DNA from: Anaerovibrio lipolyticus LB2005
GTDB lineage: Bacteria; Bacillota; Negativicutes; Selenomonadales; Selenomonadaceae
Assembly (NCBI RefSeq): GCF_000621545.1
Contig: NZ_JHYA01000002.1
Coordinates: 124,001 to 188,000, forward strand
Reading direction: 5' to 3'
Length of the DNA: 64,000 nt
The translations under genes and the position numbers were made by a program. Every line of letters begins with the position of its first letter. Position 1 is the stretch's first letter. The notes under the pieces were generated by a model that worked only from the letters and a program-made list of their open reading frames with translations, was not told the origin of the DNA and did not search any database. Shown piece after piece: positions 1 through 8,380 of the stretch.

Positions 1-101
1 TCTGTACCGGGGAAGAGGCGGCAGAATGTATAGAGTGTCTTAAAAGAAGGGTAAATAAAATCGGTTGCAGTGTTGTGTGTGACCGGGGAGATTATAGGTG
101 A
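1..101 (+). CDS. hydE: [FeFe]-hydrogenase maturase HydE, 3' end only
   Basis: Only the last 32 codons or so are inside the window, in frame from base 3 to the TGA at 99-101. HydE is a radical SAM enzyme that helps make the dithiomethylamine-bearing 2Fe subcluster of the H-cluster. The visible tail contains Cys, seven residues, Cys, two residues, Cys. That is the CX7CX2C ligand set of the accessory cluster near the HydE C-terminus, and it is followed by a typical ending with D-R-G-D-Y. The stop overlaps the GTG start of hydG (GTGA at 98-101), which suggests translational coupling. The SAM-binding domain lies outside the window, so the call rests on this motif and on the hydG-hydF neighbours. 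Confidence 0.85.
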   Translation, partial: CTGEEAAECIECLKRRVNKIGCSVVCDRGDYR

Positions 102-1525
102 TTCAAATGTATGATATGAAATCTATGAAGGCTGAGGAGTTTATTTCCGATGAGGAAATTCAGGCAACTCTAAGGTATGCTGACGAAAACAAAGATAATA
201 TGGAGGTCCTTGATGCCATTATTGCCAAGGCAAAATTGGGGAAGGGCCTCAGCCATCGTGAGGCATCTGTGCTTTTGGCCTGTGACAATGAGGAAAAGCT
301 CCAGGAGATCTATGATTTGGCAAGACAGATTAAGGAGGATTATTACGGTAACCGTATAGTATTATTTGCTCCCTTATATTTGTCCAATTATTGTGTAAAT
401 GGCTGTCTTTATTGTCCATACCACGCAAAGAATAAACATATCAGCCGCAAGAAGCTGACTCAGGATGAAATACGTCGTGAGGTAATGGCTTTGCAGGATA
501 TGGGACATAAGCGTCTGGCAATTGAACTTGGTGAGGATCCTGTAAATAATCCTATTGAATATGTACTGGAGTCTATTAATACCATTTACAATATCAAGCA
601 CAAGAATGGTGCTATACGCCGTGTTAATGTTAATATTGCGGCAACCACTGTGGAGAATTACAAAAAGCTCCATGATGCGGGAATTGGCACATATATACTT
701 TTTCAGGAGACTTATAACAAAAAGTCTTATGAGGAGCTTCATCCAACGGGACCAAAGCATGATTACGCATATCATACTGAGGCCATGGACAGAGCCCAGG
801 AGGGCGGAATTGATGATGTGGGCTTAGGCGTCCTCTTTGGGCTTGAGGGATATCGTTATGAGTTTGCGGGACTTTTGATGCACGCAGAGCATTTGGAGGC
901 AGTTCATGGCGTTGGGCCGCATACCATTAGTGTACCAAGGGTTAAGAAGGCAGATGACATTGATCCGGAAGCCTTTGATAACGGTATCAGTGATGAAATC
1001 TTTGAGAAGATTATTGCCCTCATTCGTGTGGCAGTGCCTTATACGGGAATGATTATTTCCACCCGTGAAGGCAAGACTGTCCGTGAAAAGGCATTGGAGC
1101 TGGGGATTTCCCAGATAAGTGGTGGATCCCGTACCAGTGTTGGCGGTTATGTAGAGGAGGAGCCGGAGGATGATAACTCTGCTCAGTTTGATGTAAGTGA
1201 CCGACGTACTCTGGATGAGGTGTTGAACTGGCTTATTACCCTTGGCTATGTGCCAAGCTTCTGCACTGCATGTTATCGGGAGGGACGTACTGGCGATCGG
1301 TTCATGTCCCTCTGTAAGAGCAAACAGATATTGAATTGCTGTCATCCAAATGCCCTTATGACCTTAAAGGAGTATTTGGAGGATTATGCTAGTGAGGATA
1401 CCAAGAAAAAGGGCATGGCAATGATTGAGTCGGAGCTGAAGAAAATTCCAAATGAAAAGGTTCGTCAGATTGCAGCCCAGCATTTAGCCGAAATAAGTGA
1501 AGGTAAGAGGGACTTTAGGTTTTAA
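98..1525 (+). CDS. hydG: [FeFe]-hydrogenase H-cluster radical SAM maturase HydG
   Basis: HydG is a radical SAM tyrosine lyase that cleaves tyrosine to supply the CO and CN ligands of the H-cluster, as an Fe(CO)2(CN) synthon. The SAM-cluster motif CX3CX2C is at about residues 99-106 (C-V-N-G-C-L-Y-C). The C-terminal region has the second-cluster motif CTAC followed about 22 residues later by a third Cys. At 475 aa the length is normal for the family. GTG at 98 has a GGGGAG ribosome site at 85-90 and overlaps the hydE stop. An ATG at 107 is the alternative and gives the N-terminus (M-Y-D) more usual in homologues. hydF follows one base after the stop, so hydE-G-F form one operon. Confidence 0.97.
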   Translation: MIQMYDMKSMKAEEFISDEEIQATLRYADENKDNMEVLDAIIAKAKLGKGLSHREASVLLACDNEEKLQEIYDLARQIKEDYYGNRIVLFAPLYLSNYCVNGCLYCPYHAKNKHISRKKLTQDEIRREVMALQDMGHKRLAIELGEDPVNNPIEYVLESINTIYNIKHKNGAIRRVNVNIAATTVENYKKLHDAGIGTYILFQETYNKKSYEELHPTGPKHDYAYHTEAMDRAQEGGIDDVGLGVLFGLEGYRYEFAGLLMHAEHLEAVHGVGPHTISVPRVKKADDIDPEAFDNGISDEIFEKIIALIRVAVPYTGMIISTREGKTVREKALELGISQISGGSRTSVGGYVEEEPEDDNSAQFDVSDRRTLDEVLNWLITLGYVPSFCTACYREGRTGDRFMSLCKSKQILNCCHPNALMTLKEYLEDYASEDTKKKGMAMIESELKKIPNEKVRQIAAQHLAEISEGKRDFRF

Positions 1526-1526
1526 T

Positions 1527-2747
1527 ATGGCAGAGTTAAATTCAACACCAAATGCCAATAGACTTCACATAGGAATCTTTGGTAGAACAAATAGTGGTAA
1601 ATCTTCTTTGATAAATCTTCTGACGGGGCAAAAAACATCTATTGTGTCTGAGGTGGCAGGTACTACCACAGACCCGGTCTATAAGGCCATGGAAATAAGC
1701 CCTTTGGGAGCCTGTGTTATCATCGACACTCCGGGTATAGAGGATAATTCCTCTTTAGGAGCACAGCGTTTGGTGAAGACCAAGCTGGCCATGGAAAAGA
1801 CGGACGTGGCAATTCTGGTTTTTGCGGCTAATTTCCAAGGCAATTTTGAGGAAGAATATAAGCTGCTGGAAATTTTTCAAAAGAAAAAAGTGCCTGTCCT
1901 ATGTCTTGTTAATTCCTTTGGGAAGATTTTGGGGGAAGACAAGTTAAAGGATACAATATCCGAAAGGCTTCATGGCGACAGCAATGCACTTCTGGTGGCA
2001 GATTGTAGTGAAGCTGGTGGGGCCGATAATCGAAGCAACATCATAGGGGCCTTGTCCAAATTGATGCCAGAGGATTATGATGAAGAATTTATTACAGGTG
2101 GTCTGGTAAGGGAAGATGATCTTGTGCTGTTGGTAATGCCTCAGGATATTCAGGCTCCTAAACGACGCTTAATTCTTCCTCAGGTTCAGACTATAAGAGA
2201 GCTTCTTGACAGAAAATGTACTGTGGTTTCCACTACAACAGATAAGCTGGAAGTCACATTGTCCCGATTAAATGAGGCACCTCAGCTAATTATTACTGAT
2301 TCCCAGGCCTTTAAATACGTTTATGAGCATAAGCCAAAGAATAGCAGACTGACCTCTTTTTCCGTGCTCTTTGCAGCTTATAAAGGGGATTTAAAATATT
2401 ATGTTGAGGGGGCTCGATTTATTGACAGCCTTAATGAAAAATCCCGAGTCCTGATTGCTGAGTGCTGTACCCATGCACCTCTTACTGAGGATATAGGCAG
2501 GGTGAAGATACCACGTCTCCTTCGCAAACGCTTTGGGGAAGGCTTGCAGGTGGACGTGGTCAGTGGTACGGATTTTCCAGATGTTCTTACAAAGTACGAT
2601 CTGGTTATTCAGTGCGGGGGCTGTATGTTTAACCGACGGTATATACTGTCAAGAATTGATAAGGCAAGAATGGTATCTGTGCCAATGACCAACTATGGTG
2701 TGGCTATTGCACATCTTACTGGTATTTTGGATAAGATTGTTATGTAG
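1527..2747 (+). CDS. hydF: [FeFe]-hydrogenase maturation GTPase HydF
   Basis: HydF is the GTPase scaffold that receives the 2Fe precursor from HydE/HydG and loads it into apo-hydrogenase. The N-terminal G domain shows the P-loop G-R-T-N-S-G-K-S-S and the G3 motif D-T-P-G. The usual NKxD motif appears to be replaced by V-N-S-F-G-K. The C-terminal cluster domain has C-T-H and, some 50 residues later, Q-C-G-G-C; many family members have His where this one has Gln. ATG 1527 lies just after the hydG stop. A GTG at 1497 would add ten residues inside hydG and is less likely. The protein is 406 aa, the normal length. Confidence 0.96.
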   Translation: MAELNSTPNANRLHIGIFGRTNSGKSSLINLLTGQKTSIVSEVAGTTTDPVYKAMEISPLGACVIIDTPGIEDNSSLGAQRLVKTKLAMEKTDVAILVFAANFQGNFEEEYKLLEIFQKKKVPVLCLVNSFGKILGEDKLKDTISERLHGDSNALLVADCSEAGGADNRSNIIGALSKLMPEDYDEEFITGGLVREDDLVLLVMPQDIQAPKRRLILPQVQTIRELLDRKCTVVSTTTDKLEVTLSRLNEAPQLIITDSQAFKYVYEHKPKNSRLTSFSVLFAAYKGDLKYYVEGARFIDSLNEKSRVLIAECCTHAPLTEDIGRVKIPRLLRKRFGEGLQVDVVSGTDFPDVLTKYDLVIQCGGCMFNRRYILSRIDKARMVSVPMTNYGVAIAHLTGILDKIVM

Positions 2748-2835
2748 GTTGTTAGTATATAAATATTTAATAATTCCATAAAAACTAAGTATTTTTTTCT
2801 TTATAATTACGTGGTAAAATAATAAATATAGATTA

Positions 2836-2874
2836 TTGTGCGAATTTTGTGTCGATTGTGTACATGTTTTTGTG
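2836..2874 (+). promoter_or_regulatory. Four direct TTGTG repeats upstream of the hydrogenase gene
   Basis: TTGTG occurs at 2836, 2847, 2856 and 2870 in the 152-base gap between hydF and the hydrogenase gene, so the copies are 11, 9 and 14 bases apart. The gap is AT-rich and also has a TATAAT at 2802-2807, though with no good -35 box. The repeats could be half-sites for a redox regulator; Rex sites begin with TTGTG or TTGTT. They may equally be chance, since I see no inverted partner. Confidence 0.25.
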
Positions 2875-2899
2875 GAGTAGACGTTAGGGGAGTATATGT

Positions 2900-4390
2900 A
2901 TGAGTAACAAGATGTCGCGGCGCAAATTTTTAAAGGTTGTGGCCGGATCAGGCGTCCTGGGATTTGGAGTAATGGCTTCTGGCTGTAAAGGGAAGCCCTC
3001 CGGGGGCGATGGTTGGGTGTCCAGCCAGTATGAGGGAAAAGGCGATTTCCCTGTCAACTTAAAGGGGCGCGTGGCCATCAGTGCAACCAATCCGTCCATT
3101 GAACGTGATGACGAAAAATGCATTTTATGTGGTCAGTGCGTAGATGCCTGCAAAAATGTGATGGGTGTATATGGAAACTATCCATTGCCACTGAAGCAGG
3201 AGATTGCCTGCGTCGGCTGTGGTCAGTGCGTTATGCAATGTCCATCTGGTGCAATTACGGAAAAGAGCCATGTGCGCAAGGTACTGGACGCTCTTGATGA
3301 TGATACCAAGCACGTAGTAGTTCAGACTGCTCCAGCCACAAAGGTTTCCTTGGGTGAAGAATTCGGTATGCCACAGGGAACCAGTGTGGGCAAGAAGATG
3401 GCAGGCGCCTTAAAGGCAGCAGGCTTCGATTCAGTATTTGATACCTGTTTTGCTGCAGATTTGACCATTATGGAGGAGGCTTCTGAATTTGTGCATCGTC
3501 TCACCAAGAAAAAGGATGAGATACCGCATCTTACCTCCTGTTGTCCTGGATGGGTAAAATACTGTGAGTATTTCTATCCTGAATTAATGCACAATCTGTC
3601 CACCTGTAAGTCACCGCAAAATATGCTGGGGGCAACCATTAAGTCATTCTATGCGGATAAGATGGGCATTAATCCTTCAAATATTGTAAATGTTTCAATA
3701 ATGCCATGTACTGCCAAGAAGTTTGAGGTGGGCCGTGAGGAGCTGGAGGTTGATGGCCAGCAGGATATGGATTATGTTCTCACTACCAGAGAGCTGGCAG
3801 TATTATTGAAGCATAAGGGAATTGATTTAAATACTGTAGCTGAGGCGGAATATGATTCTGTTCTCGGTGAGTCCACTGGTGCAGGTCGTATTTTCGGTGC
3901 CACCGGTGGTGTTACTGAGGCCGCAGTTCGTACAGCTTATTATTTGGCAACTGGTTCTAATCCACCAGCTGATTTGCTGGATTGGAAGCCTATTCGTGGT
4001 ATGCAGTCTGTTAAGGAAGCCGTTGCCAGTATCCCGGGGGTAGGCGCCGTTAATATTGCAGTATGTCATGGCCTGGAAAATGCTCGTCAGCTTCTCGAGG
4101 GCATCAAGGCCACGGGCAGTAGCAAGTGGCAGTTTATTGAGTTCATGGCTTGCCCAGGCGGTTGCATTGGTGGCGGTGGTCAGCCAAAATCCATGGATGC
4201 AGTGGAAGCCAAGAAAAAACGCATTGAGGCCATCTACAAGGAAGACACTGGGGCCGCAAAGCGTTGTAGCCATGATAATGCAGAAATTCAGTCCATCTAT
4301 AAGGACTTCTTCGGCAAGCCTCTCAGCGAAAAGGCAGAGAAATACTTGCATACAACCTTTGTCAATCGGCACGACCGGTTGTTTGATTGA
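2900..4390 (+). CDS. hydA: Tat-exported [FeFe] hydrogenase catalytic subunit, probable lipoprotein
   Basis: This enzyme catalyses reversible H2 oxidation at the H-cluster. Residues 1-30 form a twin-arginine signal (S-R-R-K-F-L-K at 6-12), then a hydrophobic stretch and a lipobox-like M-A-S-G-C with Cys29. Two [4Fe-4S] sites follow, starting at about C74 and C104 (CxxCxxCxxxC each). The H-cluster motifs are T-S-C-C-P-G-W (C214), M-P-C-T-A-K-K (C270) and M-A-C-P-G-G-C (C418, C422). At 496 aa this is a compact M2-like enzyme with no NADH-binding domain. GGGGAG at 2887-2892 is seven bases before the ATG. The two downstream genes encode HybA- and HybB-like electron carriers, so a periplasmic enzyme reacting with the quinone pool is inferred. 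The direction of H2 metabolism cannot be read from sequence. Confidence 0.95.
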   Translation: MSNKMSRRKFLKVVAGSGVLGFGVMASGCKGKPSGGDGWVSSQYEGKGDFPVNLKGRVAISATNPSIERDDEKCILCGQCVDACKNVMGVYGNYPLPLKQEIACVGCGQCVMQCPSGAITEKSHVRKVLDALDDDTKHVVVQTAPATKVSLGEEFGMPQGTSVGKKMAGALKAAGFDSVFDTCFAADLTIMEEASEFVHRLTKKKDEIPHLTSCCPGWVKYCEYFYPELMHNLSTCKSPQNMLGATIKSFYADKMGINPSNIVNVSIMPCTAKKFEVGREELEVDGQQDMDYVLTTRELAVLLKHKGIDLNTVAEAEYDSVLGESTGAGRIFGATGGVTEAAVRTAYYLATGSNPPADLLDWKPIRGMQSVKEAVASIPGVGAVNIAVCHGLENARQLLEGIKATGSSKWQFIEFMACPGGCIGGGGQPKSMDAVEAKKKRIEAIYKEDTGAAKRCSHDNAEIQSIYKDFFGKPLSEKAEKYLHTTFVNRHDRLFD

Positions 4391-4405
4391 GGAGGGGTGA
4401 GATAG

Positions 4406-5203
4406 ATGGCTGTATTAGTAGATATTACCAAATGTATTGGTTGTGAAGGCTGTACTGTTGCCTGCAAGCGATATAACAATTTGAATTTCAAGGCAAAGCC
4501 AAGAAATGTAAAGGATGACGGCAATGTGGAGCTGGATGACAATCGTTGGACTGTTATTCAGGAGTTCCACGGTGAAAAAAATGATAAGCTGAGATTCGTT
4601 AAGAAGCAGTGCCTCCATTGTAAGGAGCCTGCCTGTGCATCAGCTTGTTTCTCCAAGGCGATTCAGAAGGATGAAAAAACAGGAGCTGTTGTTTATTATC
4701 CGGATTTGTGCGTAGGTTGTCGTTATTGTCTGGTGGCTTGTCCATATTCTATTCCTAAGTATCAATGGAACGAGCAGTTCCCACAGGTATCAAAATGCCA
4801 GATGTGTTCGGAGCGGGTAAGCAAGGGGGATGCTCCTGCCTGTGTATCTGCTTGCACCACTGGTGCCCTTATGTCAGGGGATAGGGATGAGCTGCTTAAA
4901 AAGGCCCATGAGATTATCAATTCTGATAGTCGTTATATTAACCATGTATATGGTGAGCATGAGGTTGGTGGCGCCGAGTGGCTCTATATCTCAGATGTTC
5001 CGTTTGAGGAATTGGGCTTCAAGGATGTCTCCAATGTACCTGTTACCAGCTATACCAAGAGCTATCTCTCCAAGGTTCCTGGCCTTGCCGCTTGCTGGGC
5101 ATTGTTCCTGTCAGGAATCGCATTCTACAATTATCGTGTGGACAAGAATAGAAATCAGATTCACGATCCTCACGATAATGACGATCAGGATAAGGAGGGC
5201 TGA
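4406..5203 (+). CDS. HybA/DmsB-like four-cluster ferredoxin subunit with C-terminal anchor
   Basis: This is an electron-transfer subunit that would pass electrons between the hydrogenase and the membrane subunit encoded next. Four Cys-rich groups are visible: C-I-G-C-E-G-C-T-V-A-C near residue 10, C-L-H-C with A-C-A-S-A-C, C-V-G-C-R-Y-C-L-V-A-C, and C-Q-M-C with A-C-V-S-A-C. Together they make 16 ligands for four [4Fe-4S] clusters, as in HybA, NrfC and PsrB. Near the C-terminus a hydrophobic helix (about residues 223-243) precedes an acidic tail and probably anchors the protein. It has no Tat or Sec signal of its own, so co-export with the hydrogenase is inferred. GGAGGGG at 4391-4397 sets the ATG. 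Confidence 0.9.
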   Translation: MAVLVDITKCIGCEGCTVACKRYNNLNFKAKPRNVKDDGNVELDDNRWTVIQEFHGEKNDKLRFVKKQCLHCKEPACASACFSKAIQKDEKTGAVVYYPDLCVGCRYCLVACPYSIPKYQWNEQFPQVSKCQMCSERVSKGDAPACVSACTTGALMSGDRDELLKKAHEIINSDSRYINHVYGEHEVGGAEWLYISDVPFEELGFKDVSNVPVTSYTKSYLSKVPGLAACWALFLSGIAFYNYRVDKNRNQIHDPHDNDDQDKEG

Positions 5204-5205
5204 GC

Positions 5206-6411
5206 ATGAAGGTATATAAGTGTTTTAGAATTTTGGGCTGGGACTTCACTATAACTCCCGTCCGATTTGTACTAACAGGATTAGTAGCCTTAATGGTAGC
5301 CACAGTTGTCCTTAGGCTTCTGACAGGTTTCCAGTATGTAACCAACCTGACAGATGAGACTCCATGGGGCATGTGGATTGCCTTTGATGTAATGTGTGGC
5401 GTTGCCCTTGCTGGTGGTGGCTACTCCACAGCCCTGCTGGTAAGTATATTCCAGTATAAGGAATTCCACGTTGTGGCTCGCGGCGCCCTGCTTACATCAT
5501 TGCTTGGCTACATCCTGGTTATGGCTGGTCTGTTCCTGGATATCGGTCAGTGGTTTAACTTTTGGCGGCCTTTCGTGTCATGGGGTTATACATCGGTACT
5601 CTTTGAAGTATTTTGGTGTATTTCCATTTATACCACTGTTTTGAGCATTGAGTTCTTTGAGATTATTACTGAACGAATACTCAGAAAGAAGCTGCATCGT
5701 TATATCGTGAAGATTTTGCCGGTTCTTGTAGTAATCGGTCTTATCTTCCCAGTAATGCATCAGTCCTCCTTGGGTGGTTTGTTCCTGATTATGAAGGAGA
5801 GAATGTTCCCACTGTGGTGGAGTGAATTCCTGCCACTTTACTTCCTCTTATCTTCCTTCTTTATCGGTTCTGCCATGGTTACTATAGAAACCACATTGGC
5901 AAAGACAGCTTATGGCCATGAGATTCCACATAATATTATGTTAAAGCTGACCCGTGTAGGTGCTGGCATGATGTTTGTGTATCTCCTGCTGAAGCTCTAT
6001 GATCTCTTTGAAAAGCATGAATGGAATTATGTATTCCAGGGTACTCTTCAGAGCAATATGTATTGCGTGGAAATGCTGTTTGGTATACTGATTCCTCTGG
6101 TTATAATTGTCAGTCCTCTCAGCAAGAAACGGGGCGGCCTTCTCACTTATGCTACTCTTACGGTATTTGGTGTAATTCTTAACCGCCTTAATTGTGTATT
6201 TACCTCCATGTATGAGTCCGGCTCTTACTTCCCGGGTATTGGCGAAATTATCGTAAGTGTTGGTCTTATTTCCATGGGTGTGCTGATTTATTGCTTCTTG
6301 GTTGAGAACTTCAATATTATTGGTAATGAACGGGCTGTTCAGGTTAAAATCGATAAGGATAAGGATATTAAGAACCTTATCTGGGCTCTGCTTCGTACCA
6401 AGAGACGTTGA
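5206..6411 (+). CDS. HybB/NrfD-family integral membrane subunit (quinone-reactive)
   Basis: This polytopic membrane protein has about ten hydrophobic segments and matches the NrfD/PsrC/HybB family, which exchanges electrons between a periplasmic iron-sulfur subunit and menaquinone. The stretch with N-L-T-D-E-T-P-W-G-M-W-I-A-F-D followed by A-G-G-G-Y is the HybB-type signature near the first helices. At 401 aa the length is close to E. coli HybB. It starts two bases after the preceding stop with GGAGGG just upstream, and a strong terminator follows, so the three genes form one unit. HybB partners are normally found with [NiFe] hydrogenases; here the catalytic subunit is [FeFe]. Confidence 0.92.
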   Translation: MKVYKCFRILGWDFTITPVRFVLTGLVALMVATVVLRLLTGFQYVTNLTDETPWGMWIAFDVMCGVALAGGGYSTALLVSIFQYKEFHVVARGALLTSLLGYILVMAGLFLDIGQWFNFWRPFVSWGYTSVLFEVFWCISIYTTVLSIEFFEIITERILRKKLHRYIVKILPVLVVIGLIFPVMHQSSLGGLFLIMKERMFPLWWSEFLPLYFLLSSFFIGSAMVTIETTLAKTAYGHEIPHNIMLKLTRVGAGMMFVYLLLKLYDLFEKHEWNYVFQGTLQSNMYCVEMLFGILIPLVIIVSPLSKKRGGLLTYATLTVFGVILNRLNCVFTSMYESGSYFPGIGEIIVSVGLISMGVLIYCFLVENFNIIGNERAVQVKIDKDKDIKNLIWALLRTKRR

Positions 6412-6444
6412 TAGATGTAGCGTAATTTCATAATGTGACTTTTA

Positions 6445-6486
6445 GGGCTGTGCCAAAATTGATGAGATTTTGGCGCAGCTCTTTTG
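6445..6486 (+). terminator. Rho-independent terminator of the hydrogenase operon
   Basis: A 15-base stem (GGGCTGTGCCAAAAT at 6445-6459 with ATTTTGGCGCAGCTC at 6467-6481, one G-T pair and one mismatch) closes a seven-base loop and is followed by TTTT. It ends the operon of the three hydrogenase complex genes. Confidence 0.88.
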
Positions 6487-6575
6487 TATGTGTCAGTAAT
6501 TGTTTCAGCCTTTTAACTGTATGGCGGATATGTTATACTTTTAAGGTAATCAATATTAGGAGCAGATTGACTGGA

Positions 6576-7223
6576 ATGGATAAAGAGCAAAAAGCATTTA
6601 TTTTTGATATGGACGGGGTAATCTATGATAGTGAGCCCATTCATGCCAAGGCCAAAAAGCAGGTGCTGGCTGAATGCGGTATAACTATTTCCGATGAGCG
6701 ACTAGCCACCTTTGTGGGACGCAGCAGCAGGGATTTTTATGGTACTATGGTGGAGGAAAATCCCCAGTGTCCTGTTTCATGGCAGGAGCTGGCCAGGCGC
6801 AAGCATGTGTTATATAAGAAAATGCTTGTGGAGGATGATTCTGTAAAGACTATGCCTGGTGTTAGGGAGCTTTTGGAGCGCATAAAGGCGGCAGGCTATA
6901 TTATTGGCCTCGGCTCCTCATCTACCATGGAAATGATAGAGCTGGTGCTGGGCCGGTTTGGGCTGAAGGACTATTTTAGCGTGTTGGTCAGTGGTGATGA
7001 ATTGCCACGGAGCAAACCGGATCCGTTGATTTTCCTTACGGTGGCAGAAAAGCTGGGGGTAAAACCAGAGAACTGCACGGTTATTGAGGATGCCTTTGCA
7101 GGGGTTACTGCAGCCAGAGCGGCGGGAATGCATTGTATTGGCTACTACAATCCTAATTCAGGAGCACAGGACTTATCTGGAGCAGACAGGATAGTAAAAA
7201 GCCACGATGATATAGTTGTGTAA
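6576..7223 (+). CDS. HAD-family phosphatase, beta-phosphoglucomutase-like
   Basis: This is a HAD superfamily hydrolase of subfamily IA with a helical cap, probably acting on a small phosphorylated metabolite; the substrate cannot be read from sequence. Motif I is F-D-M-D-G-V near residue 10, with the nucleophilic and acid Asp. Motif II is the Ser in G-L-G-S-S-S, motif III the Lys in R-S-K-P-D-P, and motif IV I-E-D-A-F-A-G. ATG 6576 gives 215 aa. An in-frame TTG at 6567 sits closer to the AGGAG at 6558-6562 and is a real alternative start. The gene lies between the hydrogenase terminator and deoD, with no clear functional link to either. Confidence 0.85.
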   Translation: MDKEQKAFIFDMDGVIYDSEPIHAKAKKQVLAECGITISDERLATFVGRSSRDFYGTMVEENPQCPVSWQELARRKHVLYKKMLVEDDSVKTMPGVRELLERIKAAGYIIGLGSSSTMEMIELVLGRFGLKDYFSVLVSGDELPRSKPDPLIFLTVAEKLGVKPENCTVIEDAFAGVTAARAAGMHCIGYYNPNSGAQDLSGADRIVKSHDDIVV

Positions 7224-7252
7224 TACAAGCAGATTTGAAAGGGGAGATTATA

Positions 7253-7966
7253 ATGAGTTTACATATTGGTGCACAGGCTGGTGAAATCGCCAAAAGAGTA
7301 TTGCTGCCTGGTGACCCTCTTCGTGCGAAGCATATTGCAGAGAATTTCCTGGAGGATGCCAAGTGCTATAATGAAATCCGTGGAGCCTTTGGTTACACCG
7401 GAACCTATAAGGGGGTTCCGGTATCTGTTCAAGGTACTGGTATGGGGATACCATCCATTTCTATTTACGTTACCGAGCTTATTAGGGAATATGGTGCAAG
7501 AAAACTGATTCGTGTAGGTACTTGCGGTGCCATGCATGAAAATATCAATCTTCGCGATATTGTAATTGCTCAGGGAACTACCACAGATTCCTCAATAATC
7601 CGTAATATTTTTGGACCTACGATTAATTTTGCCCCATTGGCGGATTATGAGTTGATGAGCAAGGCCATGGAGGTTGGTCAGTCACTTAAGATTCCAACTA
7701 AGGTGGGTAACATCGTCACTGTGGACCGTTTCTATGATGATGATATTGATAATGAAAAGCTGCGTCGCTATGGTATTTTGGCTGTAGAAATGGAAACTGC
7801 AGCATTGTATCTCCTTGCGGCAAAATATCGTGTTCAGAGCTTGGGCATCTTTACTGCATCTGACCATCTGCTGACCAAGGAGGCAGTCCCTGCAGAAGAG
7901 CGTCAGACTAATTTTAACGACATGATAAAAATCGCTTTGGAAACAATTATTCAGACCAAAATTTAA
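7253..7966 (+). CDS. deoD: Purine nucleoside phosphorylase DeoD
   Basis: DeoD cleaves purine (deoxy)nucleosides with phosphate to give free base and (deoxy)ribose-1-phosphate for purine salvage in the cytoplasm. The family motifs are present: G-D-P-L-R-A near residue 21 (phosphate site), R-V-G-T-C-G-A, V-E-M-E-T-A-A-L-Y and S-D-H-L-L-T with the catalytic Asp. ATG 7253 follows GGGGAG by six bases and yields 237 aa, the usual length for the hexameric bacterial enzyme. The gene is 29 bases downstream of the HAD phosphatase, so the two may be co-transcribed; a sugar-phosphate phosphatase beside a nucleoside phosphorylase would make sense but is not proven. Confidence 0.96.
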   Translation: MSLHIGAQAGEIAKRVLLPGDPLRAKHIAENFLEDAKCYNEIRGAFGYTGTYKGVPVSVQGTGMGIPSISIYVTELIREYGARKLIRVGTCGAMHENINLRDIVIAQGTTTDSSIIRNIFGPTINFAPLADYELMSKAMEVGQSLKIPTKVGNIVTVDRFYDDDIDNEKLRRYGILAVEMETAALYLLAAKYRVQSLGIFTASDHLLTKEAVPAEERQTNFNDMIKIALETIIQTKI

Positions 7967-7975
7967 TTACATAAG

Positions 7976-8039
7976 AAAAAACGCTATTATTAGCTGAGTC
8001 ACAGTGGTGTGAATATCACAGCAGATAATAGCGTTTTTT
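7976..8039. terminator. Bidirectional terminator between deoD and trxA
   Basis: AAAAAACGCTATTAT at 7976-7990 pairs with ATAATAGCGTTTTTT at 8025-8039 around a 34-base loop that can fold further. With A-runs on one side and T-runs on the other, it can end both deoD (+) and trxA (-). Confidence 0.85.
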
Positions 8040-8062
8040 AGTGTTAATTTTTTATTTTTAAA

Positions 8063-8380
8063 TTATGATTCATTCAGCAGCTTCAGAACGAAATCCTTTT
8101 GCACGAAGCCGATGTACTGGTTTACTACCTTGCCGTTTTTGAAGAAGTACAGGCTTGGAATGCTTACAATACCATATTGGGAGGAAAGATAGGATTCCTC
8201 ATCTACGTTAATTTTGGCCACCTTTATGGAGCCTTCATTTTCATCGGCAATTTCTTTAAGGATAGGTGCCATCATTTTGCATGGGCCACACCATTCTGCC
8301 CAGAAATCCACAATAACCGGAATATCAGATTCCAGAACCTCCTGCTGAAAATTATCCTTGGTAACCTTTACCTCTGCCAT
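8063..8380 (-). CDS. trxA: Thioredoxin
   Basis: This is a small cytoplasmic disulfide reductase of 105 aa with the active site W-C-G-P-C-K near residue 30, in the usual F-W-A-E-W-C-G-P-C context. The cis-Pro is in S-I-P-S-L. No signal peptide is present. On the minus strand an AAGGAGG site lies a few bases upstream of the ATG. It is convergent with deoD, shares its terminator, and appears to be a single-gene unit. A thioredoxin reductase gene is not in the window. Confidence 0.96.
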   Translation of the reverse strand: MAEVKVTKDNFQQEVLESDIPVIVDFWAEWCGPCKMMAPILKEIADENEGSIKVAKINVDEESYLSSQYGIVSIPSLYFFKNGKVVNQYIGFVQKDFVLKLLNES

